Source of the DNA: Opitutaceae bacterium
GTDB lineage: Bacteria > Verrucomicrobiota > Verrucomicrobiia > Opitutales > Opitutaceae
NCBI GenBank assembly: GCA_027490995.1
Contig: JAIXWY010000011.1
Location: forward strand, 868,001-932,000
Direction of reading: 5' to 3'
DNA: 64,000 nt
The position numbers and the translations under genes were made by a program. The notes beneath the pieces are model-generated. The model was given only the letters and a program-made list of their open reading frames with translations, did not search any database and was not told the DNA's origin. Position 1 is the first letter of the stretch; every line of letters starts with the position of its first letter. This document shows positions 40,005 through 49,476 of this stretch, piece after piece.

Positions 40005-40274
40005 GGTTTGGGAAAAAAGCGAAAGCAGGACGCGACCTCCAGAACGAACTCGCTGGGGCAGATCTGGCAAGTCTGCAAACGCCTCATTCGGCCCCGCGAA
40101 GCCCACCTTAGGCAAGCGCAGAATGCGCCGAGACATCCCTTGCCGCCAACGTGCCACCACTGTTCCGCGCGCCGTTTCAGCGATCGAGGTCCTCCGGTTT
40201 ACGTCCGCTCTCGTAGCCGTTGACCGACTGCTCCGACGCGCGGTTCGCTCTCCCTACCCAACCCCTTCCGATCC
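40005..40274. other. Divergent intergenic region between doxX-like and lyase-like genes
   Basis: 270 bases with no supported gene. It must contain promoters in both directions. No clear LacI-type palindrome or sigma-70 pair could be picked out by eye. Confidence 0.5.
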
Positions 40275-42023
40275 ATGCCCATTTTCTCCTGCTTCACGGT
40301 CTTTGCCGTCGCGACCGCGCTACCCTGGACCCCACCCTCGCCGGTCGAGCGCGCCGAATCCGCTCCATTCCTCGCCGAGCAGGAAGCCCGCTTCAATCCC
40401 GCGGAGGCCATGATCCGCCGGCCATTTTCCACCCCCGGCTACCACACCGAGCTGACGGGTGGATTCGTGCACCCGACTCGCGGCTCCCTGCTTTACGCCC
40501 TGATGCTTCTCGACACCGGTGAGCCGGATCATCTCGCACGAGCGTTATCGATTCTGGACCGCGTCGTGGCGCTGCAGGACACCGATCCCAGCAGTCGGAC
40601 GTTCGGCATCTGGTCTTGGTACCTCGAAGAGCCTCTTGCCCGCATGGCAAAGCCGGACTTTAATTGGGCGGATTTCAACGGCGTGACGTTGCTTCAGGTC
40701 GCCCGCGATCATCGCTCCCGAATCCCGACGGATCTCATGCGGAGAATCGAACAGGCGATCCTGAACGCCTGTGCCGCGATCCAGAAGCGCGACGTCAAAC
40801 CGGGCTACACCAACATCGCCCTGATGGGTAGCTACGTCACGCTCTACGCCGGAGAGCTCCTCGATCATGAGGGCTATCGCGCTTACGGCATGTCACGCCT
40901 GCGCCGCGTCGCTGCCGAGGTCGCGAACAACGGCGGCTTCGAGGAGTACAACAGCCCGACCTACACCATCGTGGCGCTGGAGGAATTAGCCCGGATGCAG
41001 GCCCACGTCCCTTCGCCCGAGGCGCAAACCCTCATTGCTCCCCTTCTCCGTCAGGCATGGGAGGACATCGCCACGCACTTCCACGCGCCGACCCGCCAGT
41101 GGGCCGGACCGTACAGCCGCGTCTACTCCTCACTGCTCCGACCAGCCGCGCTGGGGACGATCCAACGCAGCTTGAGCGGTGTTGACTTCGGCATCGCGAT
41201 CAACCCGCTCGACTCCCGACGACTTCCTCTCCGCTGTCCGGATGATTTGCAGCCCCACTTTCTCGAACTACCGACCCCAAGAACCGTAACCCAACAGTTC
41301 GTGCGGCGCAGCGAAACCATCGGCACCACCTACCTTCATCCGGAGTATGCGCTGGGGTCCATCAACCGGGGCGACCTCTGGAATCAACGTCGTGCCCTCC
41401 TGCTGCACTGGGGAACGCCGGAAAGGCCGGGCTACCTGCAGCTGCGTCTGCTGAAAGACGGCTACGACTTCGCCTCGGGCTACCTCGAGTCAGCACAGAT
41501 CGCCGGACGCGTGCTCGGCGCTGTCACGCTCGTGACGGATGGCGGCGATACCCACATCTCACTGAATCGCGTACGCGACGGGACCATTACCACGTCTGAT
41601 CTTCGGCTGCGCTTCGAGTTGGGCGGGCCGGCGGCGCAGACCGCAATCGTCGCCCTCCACCCAAACGGACACCAAGCGCGCCTCACCCTCGGAAAGGTCC
41701 AAGCGACACTGGTGCTGGCTTACGCCCGTTTCGCCCATGCAAGCCCGAAACTGGAAGTGGGCGAAGGTCCCGATCTCCGCTGGATCGACCTAGTCCTTCA
41801 CGCGGGCTCGCAGCAGACGATCGATCTTCGATCCCTTGAGGAAGCGGTCGTCGGTTTTGCCCTTGCGATTGGCGAGGAGACGGCCCCCAAGGGCGTCCGC
41901 GCGGCAGGGCTGCTCCAGCTCACAGACTCCGACTTGTCCGTGTCCGTCCCGATCAGACCACAGCCACGGCGCTTCGACGAGAGCGTGCATACCCCCCTCC
42001 AGACCGTGACCAGCGCACGCTGA
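40275..42023 (+). CDS. Unknown secreted protein, possibly an alpha/alpha-toroid polysaccharide lyase-like enzyme
   Basis: 582 aa. I do not recognise a family firmly. A hydrophobic leader (MPIFSCFTVFAVATALPW) suggests export. Residues ~50-290 are helical with repeated aromatic/His-rich turns (TFGIWSWYLEEPLARM, PDFNWADFNGVTLLQVARDH, GFEEYNSPTYTIVALEELARM), which resembles the (alpha/alpha) toroid of heparinase II/III or related glycan enzymes. Residues ~330-560 are beta-rich (THISLNRVRDGTITTSDLRLRFELGG), as in the sandwich domain that follows such toroids. EEYNSPTYT could be an active-site turn. It lies convergent with the TonB receptor gene and divergent from the doxX operon, which supports a glycan role. 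The fold call is inference. Confidence 0.5.
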   Translation: MPIFSCFTVFAVATALPWTPPSPVERAESAPFLAEQEARFNPAEAMIRRPFSTPGYHTELTGGFVHPTRGSLLYALMLLDTGEPDHLARALSILDRVVALQDTDPSSRTFGIWSWYLEEPLARMAKPDFNWADFNGVTLLQVARDHRSRIPTDLMRRIEQAILNACAAIQKRDVKPGYTNIALMGSYVTLYAGELLDHEGYRAYGMSRLRRVAAEVANNGGFEEYNSPTYTIVALEELARMQAHVPSPEAQTLIAPLLRQAWEDIATHFHAPTRQWAGPYSRVYSSLLRPAALGTIQRSLSGVDFGIAINPLDSRRLPLRCPDDLQPHFLELPTPRTVTQQFVRRSETIGTTYLHPEYALGSINRGDLWNQRRALLLHWGTPERPGYLQLRLLKDGYDFASGYLESAQIAGRVLGAVTLVTDGGDTHISLNRVRDGTITTSDLRLRFELGGPAAQTAIVALHPNGHQARLTLGKVQATLVLAYARFAHASPKLEVGEGPDLRWIDLVLHAGSQQTIDLRSLEEAVVGFALAIGEETAPKGVRAAGLLQLTDSDLSVSVPIRPQPRRFDESVHTPLQTVTSAR

Positions 42024-42090
42024 CTGCTCTGCCCCCCGCACCCGACGTAAGACTCACTTCCCCGAACCAAAGCCCTGGGGGAACAAGCAA

Positions 42091-42124
42091 TGGGGTGACC
42101 GCAACTGAACTCGCGATCACCCCA
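42091..42124. terminator. Hairpin between lyase-like and TonB receptor genes
   Basis: tggggtga (42091-42098) pairs with tcacccca (42117-42124), with a possible inner cgc/gcg pair. It sits between two convergent genes. The T-run is poor on both strands, so it is a weak or Rho-assisted terminator candidate. Confidence 0.45.
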
Positions 42125-42134
42125 TCCTCAAAGC

Positions 42135-45100
42135 TCAGAACGAGAAGGTGTTCGTGACGATGATCTGACGCGGGTCCTGGTACCGATAGGTCACCGGTTC
42201 ACCGGTCGACGGATGCGCGTTGTTCACGATGAACTCGTCTTCGTCTGTAAGGTTATTGACGTTGAGCTGAATGGTCCAACCCAGCTTCCGCAGTTTAATC
42301 CGCGGACGGTACGTGACCTGCAGATCGAAGATCGCCTGATCGGTGGCCTCCGTCAGCCGCGTGCTCTTCACCGTGCGCCCGTTGGCCTTCCGCAAGTAGG
42401 CATTCGTGTCTGAAGGGAGGTCGAAATCGGAGACAGCACCCGCAATGCGGTTCTTGCGCAAACGCATGCCGGCGCCGACCGACAGGCCCTTCATCTCTCC
42501 GCTCTGGAAGTCGTAACGGGTGCGGAGGTTCATGTTGTACTTGTTGTCACCAATGAACCGCCGTCCTTCGAAAACGAAGGGATTATTGAAGAGGTTGTTC
42601 TCCAGATCGACGAGTTGCTCGCCAACGGTGTCGGTATTGAGCGTGAAGTCGTTGAGCGAGCGAATGTCCGCGGGGACCCGGAAGTCCTGGGCGGTCCGAT
42701 AGTCCGGCCCGGGAGTAGCGGTGCTTTGCGTGAGACTCAGTCCGACGTTCTGAGCCGCCGTCCAGCTAAGTGCACCGCGGTCTGGGCTACTCCAGTAGTC
42801 GATGTAGGCTCGCGCTTCGGAGGCCACATTGCTCCAGACCGACTCGGTCTGTGAGACGTTAAGGGAGACCGACCATCCCGGCACGATCGTGCCGACCACC
42901 TCAAGTTCGTAGCCCTCCGTCTTCGAGTCGTACAAATACCCCTGGACTGCGGACGTGTAGTTGAACATATCCGACGCCGTGGCTTGCTGAGCCGGCGTGA
43001 GCAGCGTCGAGTCGCGGAGAGCTTGCCAGATATTGCGCACCGAGCCAGAGAAACCGAAGCCTGAGAAGCCAGTGTCCTTGACCGCCGTGGTCTCGAAGCG
43101 GGTGGCGGTCAGATAAAGACGATCACGGACCAGACTCAGCTTGAGCCCATAGTCGTCGGTGACACCCGAGCGAAGCGGGGCCGTGAGTCCCAAGAGATCG
43201 GTAGACGAAGGGTCCGATCCCACGATGCGGATCGTGCTCGGCGGATTGATGCTATTCGCGTGATTGTAGAAGCCGGACAACCACGGCGTGACGTGGAGCA
43301 CGCCGCCATAAGTATAGGTCTTACCCTCGAACTGGGAACTCGGAGAGGACGGCGGGGCGACCGGGATCCAGACACCGACGTTCGGCGCGACGGCCCGGGG
43401 GTCGCGAATGGCGTTCGATTGGAACCGCTTTACGTCGTCGCGACGATAACCGCCCGTCAGAACAAGGCGATTTCTCAGGGTGTAGAACTGACCGGCAAGC
43501 ATGGCCGTGGTGTTATCCTGCTCGAACCAGTTGATGTTACCCTGGGATCGATTGATCATGTGCGAGTACACTGTGCGGAGAGCACCGGTTGCCGGATCCT
43601 TCACCCGGATACCACCCGCAACGCTCATGGGGCCCGGAATGCGGAAATCCGGATTATTCAGATCGGCCAGATTTGAGATGTAGGATCGGTGGTTGAGCGT
43701 GTTGCGGGCGTCTTCCGGCAGCGAAAAATAAGCGCCGCCACTCGAGACCTCGGGTCCGTTCAGGAGGTACTCTTGGAGGATCTCGGTCTTGGTTTCGGTT
43801 TTGCGCATTTCACCGAGGCCCGCGAGCCGCAGCTCTCCGAGCCGACCCACCTCTTTTTCGTACGAAAGAGTGATGCGACCATAGTCGATCGTGTCGAAAC
43901 CCGGTCGCTCCGCCTTCGTGGTCTCGAAGTAGTACTGATTGCCCGCCGGCTTCAGAGTGCCGTCCGGATAAAAGATGTTCGGATCACCCTGAATCCCGTA
44001 AAAGTTCCACGACTGGATGTCGCGCACGAAGTAGGTTTGCTTCTGGTGCGAGACGGCAACCTCGGCATTGAGGCCCTGCGCGATTTCCTGCTGGGCGATC
44101 ACGGCGCCACGACGATTCTTCCAGTCGCCGCCCATCCAGTTGGCTTGGAGGTCAGCGCGGGGATTCGAACGCCCGCGCGCAAAGTCGTTCCGGATCGGCC
44201 CCGGCGTAGGCTCCGAACGCGTGAACCGACGGTAGTCCTGTGCGAACGGAAACTGTGGCGACAAGACAATATACGGACCGTCGCGAAGCTCCACGACGCC
44301 ATTCAACGCCGTGGCGCCAGTGTCGCGGAACGGATCTCCCGGCGCACCTAGGGTGCCCGGCGCCGCGGTGGCGCTGAAGTTGGAAAACGTGGGGCGGCCG
44401 GCTGCATCCCAGGCTCCCGTTAGATCCACGCCGAAAAACGGACGGGGCACGTAACGATCCTGCTCCAGGCCTTCAAACTCGGCACGCACATTGGTCCGGC
44501 GGGAAGGCCGCCACGTGGAAGTGATAAACAGACGGTCTTGATCGTTGTGACCGGCCGCGCGCCACGACTTCTCCCGCCCATGGAGATAGACCGTACGAAG
44601 CGCCAGCTTACCCGGGAGGAGCACCATGTTGACGTCTCCCGTCGCACGCACCCCACCCCACGAATCCATGCGCAACGACACGCTCTGCGCGCGCCGATCG
44701 GTACGCGCCTGCTTCGTGGCAACATTGATCACGCCCGCGGGCGAGCCAATGCCATAGAGAATTGAGTTGGGACCACGGTTGATCTCGATGCGCTCCGTGT
44801 TGAACGCATCGGCCTCGCCGAGATACGGCACGAAATTCAAGGTTCGCCCAGCCCCGGGAAGACCGCGGACGCGGAACTCGCGAATCGAGTTGTTGTAGCC
44901 GTCGGCGACCGGGCCCGCCGCCCGCCCGTCATCCGTCTCAACGCGGGTGTTGATCGCGTACTCACTCGCCTCAACGAGATTGGTGATGGCCAAGTCAGCG
45001 AGAAACTCGGCTGTCATCGGGCTGATCGCCGCCGCCACATCGCGTAACTGCGTGCGCAGGCGCGATCCGGCGAGCGTGTTCTGGCCCACATAGCCAGAAT

Positions 45101-45251
45101 CAGATTCGGCGGTGATTTCGAACGGCGAAAGCTTCACGGCCTCCTCCTCTTTGGGTACCGGCGCCACTGACGAGGGGGCGACAGTTTGAGCACTGACAGA
45201 CAACGCGCAGCTCAAGAGCGCGGCAAGGGAACGGACACACAAGGAATTCAT
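42135..45251 (-). CDS. TonB-dependent outer-membrane receptor
   Basis: 1038 aa. Signal peptide MNSLCVRSLAALLSCALSVSAQ. The N-terminus of the mature protein is followed by LSPFEITAESDSGYVGQNTLAGSRL, the plug opening common in Opitutaceae receptors, then IREFRVRGLPGAGRTLNFVPY and ERIEINRGPNSILYGIGSPAGVINV (plug end). The rest is a ~800-residue 22-strand barrel ending with a Phe (...NTFSF), as required for outer-membrane insertion. It takes up a large or scarce ligand using TonB energy; sugar polymers or siderophores are both possible. The LacI regulator directly upstream suggests a carbohydrate. No SusD is present, as is normal for this phylum. Confidence 0.94.
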   Translation of the reverse strand: MNSLCVRSLAALLSCALSVSAQTVAPSSVAPVPKEEEAVKLSPFEITAESDSGYVGQNTLAGSRLRTQLRDVAAAISPMTAEFLADLAITNLVEASEYAINTRVETDDGRAAGPVADGYNNSIREFRVRGLPGAGRTLNFVPYLGEADAFNTERIEINRGPNSILYGIGSPAGVINVATKQARTDRRAQSVSLRMDSWGGVRATGDVNMVLLPGKLALRTVYLHGREKSWRAAGHNDQDRLFITSTWRPSRRTNVRAEFEGLEQDRYVPRPFFGVDLTGAWDAAGRPTFSNFSATAAPGTLGAPGDPFRDTGATALNGVVELRDGPYIVLSPQFPFAQDYRRFTRSEPTPGPIRNDFARGRSNPRADLQANWMGGDWKNRRGAVIAQQEIAQGLNAEVAVSHQKQTYFVRDIQSWNFYGIQGDPNIFYPDGTLKPAGNQYYFETTKAERPGFDTIDYGRITLSYEKEVGRLGELRLAGLGEMRKTETKTEILQEYLLNGPEVSSGGAYFSLPEDARNTLNHRSYISNLADLNNPDFRIPGPMSVAGGIRVKDPATGALRTVYSHMINRSQGNINWFEQDNTTAMLAGQFYTLRNRLVLTGGYRRDDVKRFQSNAIRDPRAVAPNVGVWIPVAPPSSPSSQFEGKTYTYGGVLHVTPWLSGFYNHANSINPPSTIRIVGSDPSSTDLLGLTAPLRSGVTDDYGLKLSLVRDRLYLTATRFETTAVKDTGFSGFGFSGSVRNIWQALRDSTLLTPAQQATASDMFNYTSAVQGYLYDSKTEGYELEVVGTIVPGWSVSLNVSQTESVWSNVASEARAYIDYWSSPDRGALSWTAAQNVGLSLTQSTATPGPDYRTAQDFRVPADIRSLNDFTLNTDTVGEQLVDLENNLFNNPFVFEGRRFIGDNKYNMNLRTRYDFQSGEMKGLSVGAGMRLRKNRIAGAVSDFDLPSDTNAYLRKANGRTVKSTRLTEATDQAIFDLQVTYRPRIKLRKLGWTIQLNVNNLTDEDEFIVNNAHPSTGEPVTYRYQDPRQIIVTNTFSF

Positions 45252-45295
45252 GGACGGGGTCAGGTTCGCGGAGACAAACGGGGTAGAAACGCGCC

Positions 45296-45313
45296 CGCGG
45301 TAGACTCACCGCG
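45296..45313. promoter_or_regulatory. Inverted repeat upstream of the TonB receptor gene
   Basis: CGCGGT, six bases, ACCGCG, centred about 53 bases upstream of the receptor start and just after the LacI gene. It could be the LacI operator or a hairpin in the leader. Six-base arms occur by chance in GC-rich DNA, so this is weak evidence. Confidence 0.3.
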
Positions 45314-45358
45314 AACACACTCTTCCTCAAACGACCCCGACCGGGCCGCAACGCACCG

Positions 45359-46432
45359 CTAAGTTGACGTAAACTGAGGCCGCGCCGCGGCCCCCGTCTC
45401 CGCGCTCGCTAAGCGTAACGTCAAACCCTCATTCCATTCGCCAACAACGAGTTCTACACGCGGGAATCGCGGCGGCTCGAAATCGCGAACGAGAACTCGG
45501 CCGATGAGATTCTCAATGGCCGCGGCACCAATACGCTCCGGGTCCTGTCGCATTCCGGAATAGCGCGCCGGGTCCGGATTTTTGTCGAGCAAGGCGATGC
45601 CTACGTCTTGTGGCACCCGTAGGTTCCGTCGACGCAGATAAGACTCCATCGCTTCAAGAAAAGCGTGCGACTGATGCAGAACGATCACGTCGGGGCGGTG
45701 GGCCATGAACCAGGCGTCAAAGGCGACCTCATCCCAGTGGTCGGTGCGGAGAATGGGAATCAACGCACCCGAGCACGAGCGTTCGAGCACGCCAAGGTAG
45801 GATGAACTATACGCAAACTCGGTCCGCCGATCCCCGTGAACGAGAATGGAGAGACCCGGCCGACGGTAGCCCCGTCGCAGGAGCTCGCTAAACAGGCGAC
45901 GTGCATCGGCCGCAAAGTGACTGGCCACCCGGTGCAAGGCGCTGGGCACACTCGCCCCCTGAGTTGTCACCGCTAAGCCCGCCAGCTCAGGCGGACAGAT
46001 TTCCTCGGGGTCCAGGCTGCCGAGGCAGAACAGTCCTCGGATGCCACGCGCATCGACAATGCTCCGAAAGCGGGCCGGGCTCATGCGGGGGTCCTTGAAC
46101 CACAGATATTCGAGTCGATACCCATGCCGCTCGGCTGTCCTCTTGCCTCCCTCGAGCAATAAGCGAAGGTAGCCAAAGTCGGGACGCCGCCATGGTTCCC
46201 GCTCGGGGTATAACGAAAAAGCACCCAGCGTGGCCTGATAGCGCTTTGCGTCGGCGCGGCGCACTGCGCCCATGAGTTCGACGATCTTCGCATTGGGCAC
46301 GTAGCCGCGTTCGCGAGCCAACCTTCGAATGCGGTCTCCCAACTCGGGTGAAACCCGCGGCACATTGCGCAACGCCAAAGAAACGGTCGTCGCCGACACC
46401 CCGAGTTCCCGAGCGATGGCCCGCAAGCTCAT
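45359..46432 (-). CDS. LacI-family transcriptional regulator
   Basis: 357 aa. The helix-turn-helix opens the protein: MSLRAIARELGVSATTVSLALRN, followed by the hinge-proximal RIRRLARERGYVPNAKI. The ligand domain is degenerate compared with LacI/PurR but keeps the periplasmic-binding-like order (YLRLLLEGGKRTAERHGYRLEYLWF, RGIRGLFCLG, RPGLSILVHGD, RRNLRVPQDVGIALLDKNP, QDPERIGAAAIENLIGRVL). It lies 107 bases upstream of the TonB receptor on the same strand and probably controls it in response to a sugar. No autoregulatory site was identified with confidence. Confidence 0.92.
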   Translation of the reverse strand: MSLRAIARELGVSATTVSLALRNVPRVSPELGDRIRRLARERGYVPNAKIVELMGAVRRADAKRYQATLGAFSLYPEREPWRRPDFGYLRLLLEGGKRTAERHGYRLEYLWFKDPRMSPARFRSIVDARGIRGLFCLGSLDPEEICPPELAGLAVTTQGASVPSALHRVASHFAADARRLFSELLRRGYRRPGLSILVHGDRRTEFAYSSSYLGVLERSCSGALIPILRTDHWDEVAFDAWFMAHRPDVIVLHQSHAFLEAMESYLRRRNLRVPQDVGIALLDKNPDPARYSGMRQDPERIGAAAIENLIGRVLVRDFEPPRFPRVELVVGEWNEGLTLRLASAETGAAARPQFTST

Positions 46433-46669
46433 GGGCGCAAAGAACCGTCGGAATCATCCGGCGGCAAGCGCGATCCTTTCCGCCCGCCCCGCCTTCCCGA
46501 GGCGCTCACCGCGACTGGGATGCTCCAGTAAACCGAGGCAAGGCGCCGTCGACTTGAAGCCTGGCGGTCGTTCGGGCTCAACTCAGCCCCCGCGGGTGGA
46601 GCCCCAGCTCGCGGGGGATCGGACAGACCCTCAGCGCGAGCGGGGGCCATCGGCAGAAGCGTCGGCCCC

Positions 46670-48193
46670 TCATCCGCCCTGGCTACGGGTAAACCCCGGT
46701 TGGCCATCGAAGGTGTAGAGCAGCTCCGTCTTCGCCCAGTCGAAGCCTTCGGCCGAGATGGAGTGCAGGAGTCTCGTCACAGGATCGTGCGAGATGCCTC
46801 CGGTATCGGCGAGCAACTCTGGGATGCGGAAGCGACAGCGAAAAACATCGACGCACGAGGTTTCCGCCAGCCCGTCTGGCCACACCCGCATCCCACGATT
46901 GGAAATCATCTCCAGATCGAGCGGACCGCTCCGCAGCGGTTGCAACCGGCGCGCCAACTCGTTGGGCGAGATGCCGGGTTCATCGATGAAGACATCGACT
47001 CCCACGAGTACCTTGGCGGGGGCGGGCCGCTGCTTAAGCGTGCACACTGAAGGCACAGTACTCCGCACCGGAAACACGGGTGGTAAGTGCTGGGGCTGCT
47101 GCCCCAAGCGTTGCACTACCGCGAGTGCGAATTCACGGGTTCCCACTTTCGTTCGGGTGACCCCTTCACGGTAGATGTCGTAGGTGTGCACACCCTCCTC
47201 GAGGGTCCGCAGCCACGCATTGTGCACACGCGCCGCCACCTCCGCCTGACCTAGGTGCTCCAGCATCATGATCGCGCCGCGGAGCAAGCCGGAGGGGTTC
47301 GCCACATTCTGACCCGCGCGGCGCGGCGCCGAGCCGTGGATCGCTTCAAACATCGCGCACCGTTCGCCGATGTTCGACGAGCCAGCGAGGCCCACCGAGC
47401 CGGCGATCTGGGCCGCGACATCCGAGAGGATATCGCCGTAAAGGTTCGGCATCACCACCACATCAAACGCCTCCGGGGTATCCGCCAGCTTGGCCGCCCC
47501 GATGTCGACGATCCAGTGCTCCTTCTCCAACTCGGGATACTCCGCCCCGATTTCGTCGAACACGCGATGAAAGAGCCCATCCGTGAACTTCATGATGTTG
47601 TCCTTCGTAAAGCAGGTGACCCGCTTTCGCCCGTTCGCGCGCGCGTACTCGAAGGCATAACGCACGATCCGCTCGCAGCCCGGCCTCGTGATGAGCTTAA
47701 GACACTGATACACGTCAGCCGACTGCCGGTGCTCAATCCCAGCGTAAAGATCCTCCTCATTTTCCCGCACGATCACCAGATTCATGAGCGGGTGGCGCGT
47801 GGCAACGAACGGCGCATACGCAACGGATGGACGGACGTTCGCGTACAGCCCCAGAGCCTTGCGGACCGTGACGTTTAGGCTCTTCACGCCCCCCCCCTGC
47901 GGGGTGGTGATCGGGGCCTTGAGGAAGACCCCCGTCCGCCGCAGCGAGTCCCAAGCCGAGGCCTCGATCCCCGCCGAGTGCCCGCGCGCGTAGACCTTCT
48001 CGCCGATCTCGATCGTTTCGAGGTCAAGACGGGCGCCGGCTTCCTGTAGAATCTGCAGCGTCGCAGCCATGATCTCCGGGCCGATTCCGTCTCCGTGCGC
48101 CACTGTGACATGGGTGCGAACCGGCGCGGCGCCGACGGCCGATGCGGAGGAACTCAGCGGGGAGTGAGGGAGTGAGGAAGCGAGTGAGGACAT
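46670..48193 (-). CDS. icd: Isocitrate dehydrogenase, Thermus-like long form
   Basis: 507 aa from the ATG at 48193; an ATG at 48229 is also open in frame and cannot be excluded. Isocitrate/isopropylmalate dehydrogenase motifs: AHGDGIGPEI, KAPITTPQGGGVKSLNVTVRK (substrate Ser region), VIVRENEEDLYAGIEH, MPNLYGDILSDVAAQIAGSVGLAGSSNIG and IFEAIHGSAPRRAGQ. The C-terminal ~140 residues (VGVDVFIDEPGISPNEL ... RTELLYTFDGQPGFTRSQG-type ending) match the extra C-terminal domain of Thermus thermophilus IDH, not the E. coli enzyme. It oxidises isocitrate to 2-oxoglutarate in the TCA cycle. Divergent from a LysR regulator. Confidence 0.93.
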   Translation of the reverse strand: MSSLASSLPHSPLSSSASAVGAAPVRTHVTVAHGDGIGPEIMAATLQILQEAGARLDLETIEIGEKVYARGHSAGIEASAWDSLRRTGVFLKAPITTPQGGGVKSLNVTVRKALGLYANVRPSVAYAPFVATRHPLMNLVIVRENEEDLYAGIEHRQSADVYQCLKLITRPGCERIVRYAFEYARANGRKRVTCFTKDNIMKFTDGLFHRVFDEIGAEYPELEKEHWIVDIGAAKLADTPEAFDVVVMPNLYGDILSDVAAQIAGSVGLAGSSNIGERCAMFEAIHGSAPRRAGQNVANPSGLLRGAIMMLEHLGQAEVAARVHNAWLRTLEEGVHTYDIYREGVTRTKVGTREFALAVVQRLGQQPQHLPPVFPVRSTVPSVCTLKQRPAPAKVLVGVDVFIDEPGISPNELARRLQPLRSGPLDLEMISNRGMRVWPDGLAETSCVDVFRCRFRIPELLADTGGISHDPVTRLLHSISAEGFDWAKTELLYTFDGQPGFTRSQGG

Positions 48194-48231
48194 AGGGTTG
48201 ATGTCGCAGGATACCTCTCCCCTACTCATCT

Positions 48232-48268
48232 TAATACTAGATTGTTTTTAACGCATCGCTCAGTATTA
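48232..48268. promoter_or_regulatory. Inverted repeat between icd and lysR (candidate LysR operator)
   Basis: taatact (48232-48238) and agtatta (48262-48268) are exact reverse complements 23 bases apart, in an AT-rich gap of 85 bases between two divergent genes. The position fits a LysR-type site that controls both its own gene and icd, though the spacing is longer than the usual T-N11-A. Confidence 0.45.
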
Positions 48269-48278
48269 CTTAACTGTA

Positions 48279-49241
48279 ATGTCGACCTTTGAGACCACCG
48301 CCTGCCAGATCAACTTTCATCATCTGCGGGCGTTCTGGCACGCTGCGCGCGAGGGCAGCATCGCAAGCGCAGCCGGGGTGCTCCGCGTTTCCCCCTCGGC
48401 GCTGAGCATGCAGATTTCCGCCCTGCAGCGAGCCACGGGGCATGCGATGTTCGAACGGACTGGACGCAACCTTCGCCTCACGGCGACCGGACGCGAAGCT
48501 CTCGCGTACGCGGATCGCATCTTCACGGCCGGACGCGAACTGGAGGATTGGTTGGGACGCGGCTCCCGCCGCACGCGCCGACCGCTGCGGGTCGGCGCGC
48601 TGAGCAGTCTGTCAAAGAATCTCCAGTTCGACTTCATCTGGCCGCTCCTGCGCGACTCCTCTGATGCCGTCACCGTACGCGAAGGTTCGCAGGACGACTT
48701 GCTGGCTGACCTTCAGGGCCACGGCTTGGATGTCATGCTGAGCAGTTTACCAGCTGGGGCCGCGGACGCGGCCCGCCTGGAACAGGTCGTGCTCGGAGAG
48801 ATGCCCGCATTCCTGGTCGGACGCCCTCCGTTTCGGATTCCCCGGCAGCCGTTCCCCCGATGGCTTGAGGGGCTTCCCCTCTTCCTCCCTTCCCGGCGCA
48901 GCACCCTGCGCGTCGAGTTCGACACGCTCGTCGCGCGCGCGCGGGTGCGACCGCAGGTGCGGGCGGAGGTAGACGACATGGCCCTGCTCCGCCTCCTTGC
49001 GCTGTCCGGGGCGGGACTGGCTCTCGTCCCACGCATCGTGGTGGAGCGTGAACTCGCGGCCGGCGACGCCCTGCGCGTGGAACCCGTCCCCGGTCTCGCC
49101 GAGCGCTTCTTCGCGATCACCGTCGCGCGGCAGAGCCGGGACGAACGCGTGGAGGAACTGATCCAAAAGCTTAAGCTCCAGCTCGACCGCGAATCTTCGA
49201 CGCGCCTTCGAGCGGCGCGAACGCGGCGGAGCGTGCGTTGA
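48279..49241 (+). CDS. LysR-family transcriptional regulator
   Basis: 320 aa. The winged helix-turn-helix reads INFHHLRAFWHAAREGSIASAAGVLRVSPSALSMQISALQRATG, followed by LFERTGRNLRLTATGREAL-like sequence. The effector domain starts near residue 100 (RPLRVGALSSLSKNLQFDF) and includes ALSGAGLALVPRIVVERELAAG. SPSALSMQI and the NhaR-like layout suggest the NhaR branch, but the effector is unknown. Divergent from icd; an inverted repeat lies between. The C-terminal ~25 residues are Arg-rich. It does not share the usual LysR length exactly but is complete. Confidence 0.93.
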   Translation: MSTFETTACQINFHHLRAFWHAAREGSIASAAGVLRVSPSALSMQISALQRATGHAMFERTGRNLRLTATGREALAYADRIFTAGRELEDWLGRGSRRTRRPLRVGALSSLSKNLQFDFIWPLLRDSSDAVTVREGSQDDLLADLQGHGLDVMLSSLPAGAADAARLEQVVLGEMPAFLVGRPPFRIPRQPFPRWLEGLPLFLPSRRSTLRVEFDTLVARARVRPQVRAEVDDMALLRLLALSGAGLALVPRIVVERELAAGDALRVEPVPGLAERFFAITVARQSRDERVEELIQKLKLQLDRESSTRLRAARTRRSVR

Positions 49242-49476
49242 CCCCACGCCGAGGCGGCGCCTCACTCCACGCACGCCCAGACGTGAGGTGTCACGAGCGG
49301 GCCAGTACGGCACGGCTGCTTTTGAGGCCAGGAACTCGATTCCACGGCCCACCGCCAACTCGGCTCCGACCGCAGCCAAGATCCGCAGTGCAGCCCAGTT
49401 TCCGACCGCCCTGCTCCAATCCCGGGCAACGCCTGGAATTGGCAAGAAACCGTGGACGCCACGGCGTCGATTAAAA

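Noticed and set aside
45252-45358. A classical LacI operator upstream of the TonB receptor
   Set aside because: Only a six-base-arm palindrome was found; too weak to call an operator, so it is listed with low confidence only.
49250-49445. A minus-strand stretch (RILAAVGAELAV..., beside lysR) that vaguely resembles a PLP decarboxylase fragment
   Set aside because: No start, no flanking homology, and the similarity rests on Ala/Leu/Gly composition; it is in a gap of only 235 bases.
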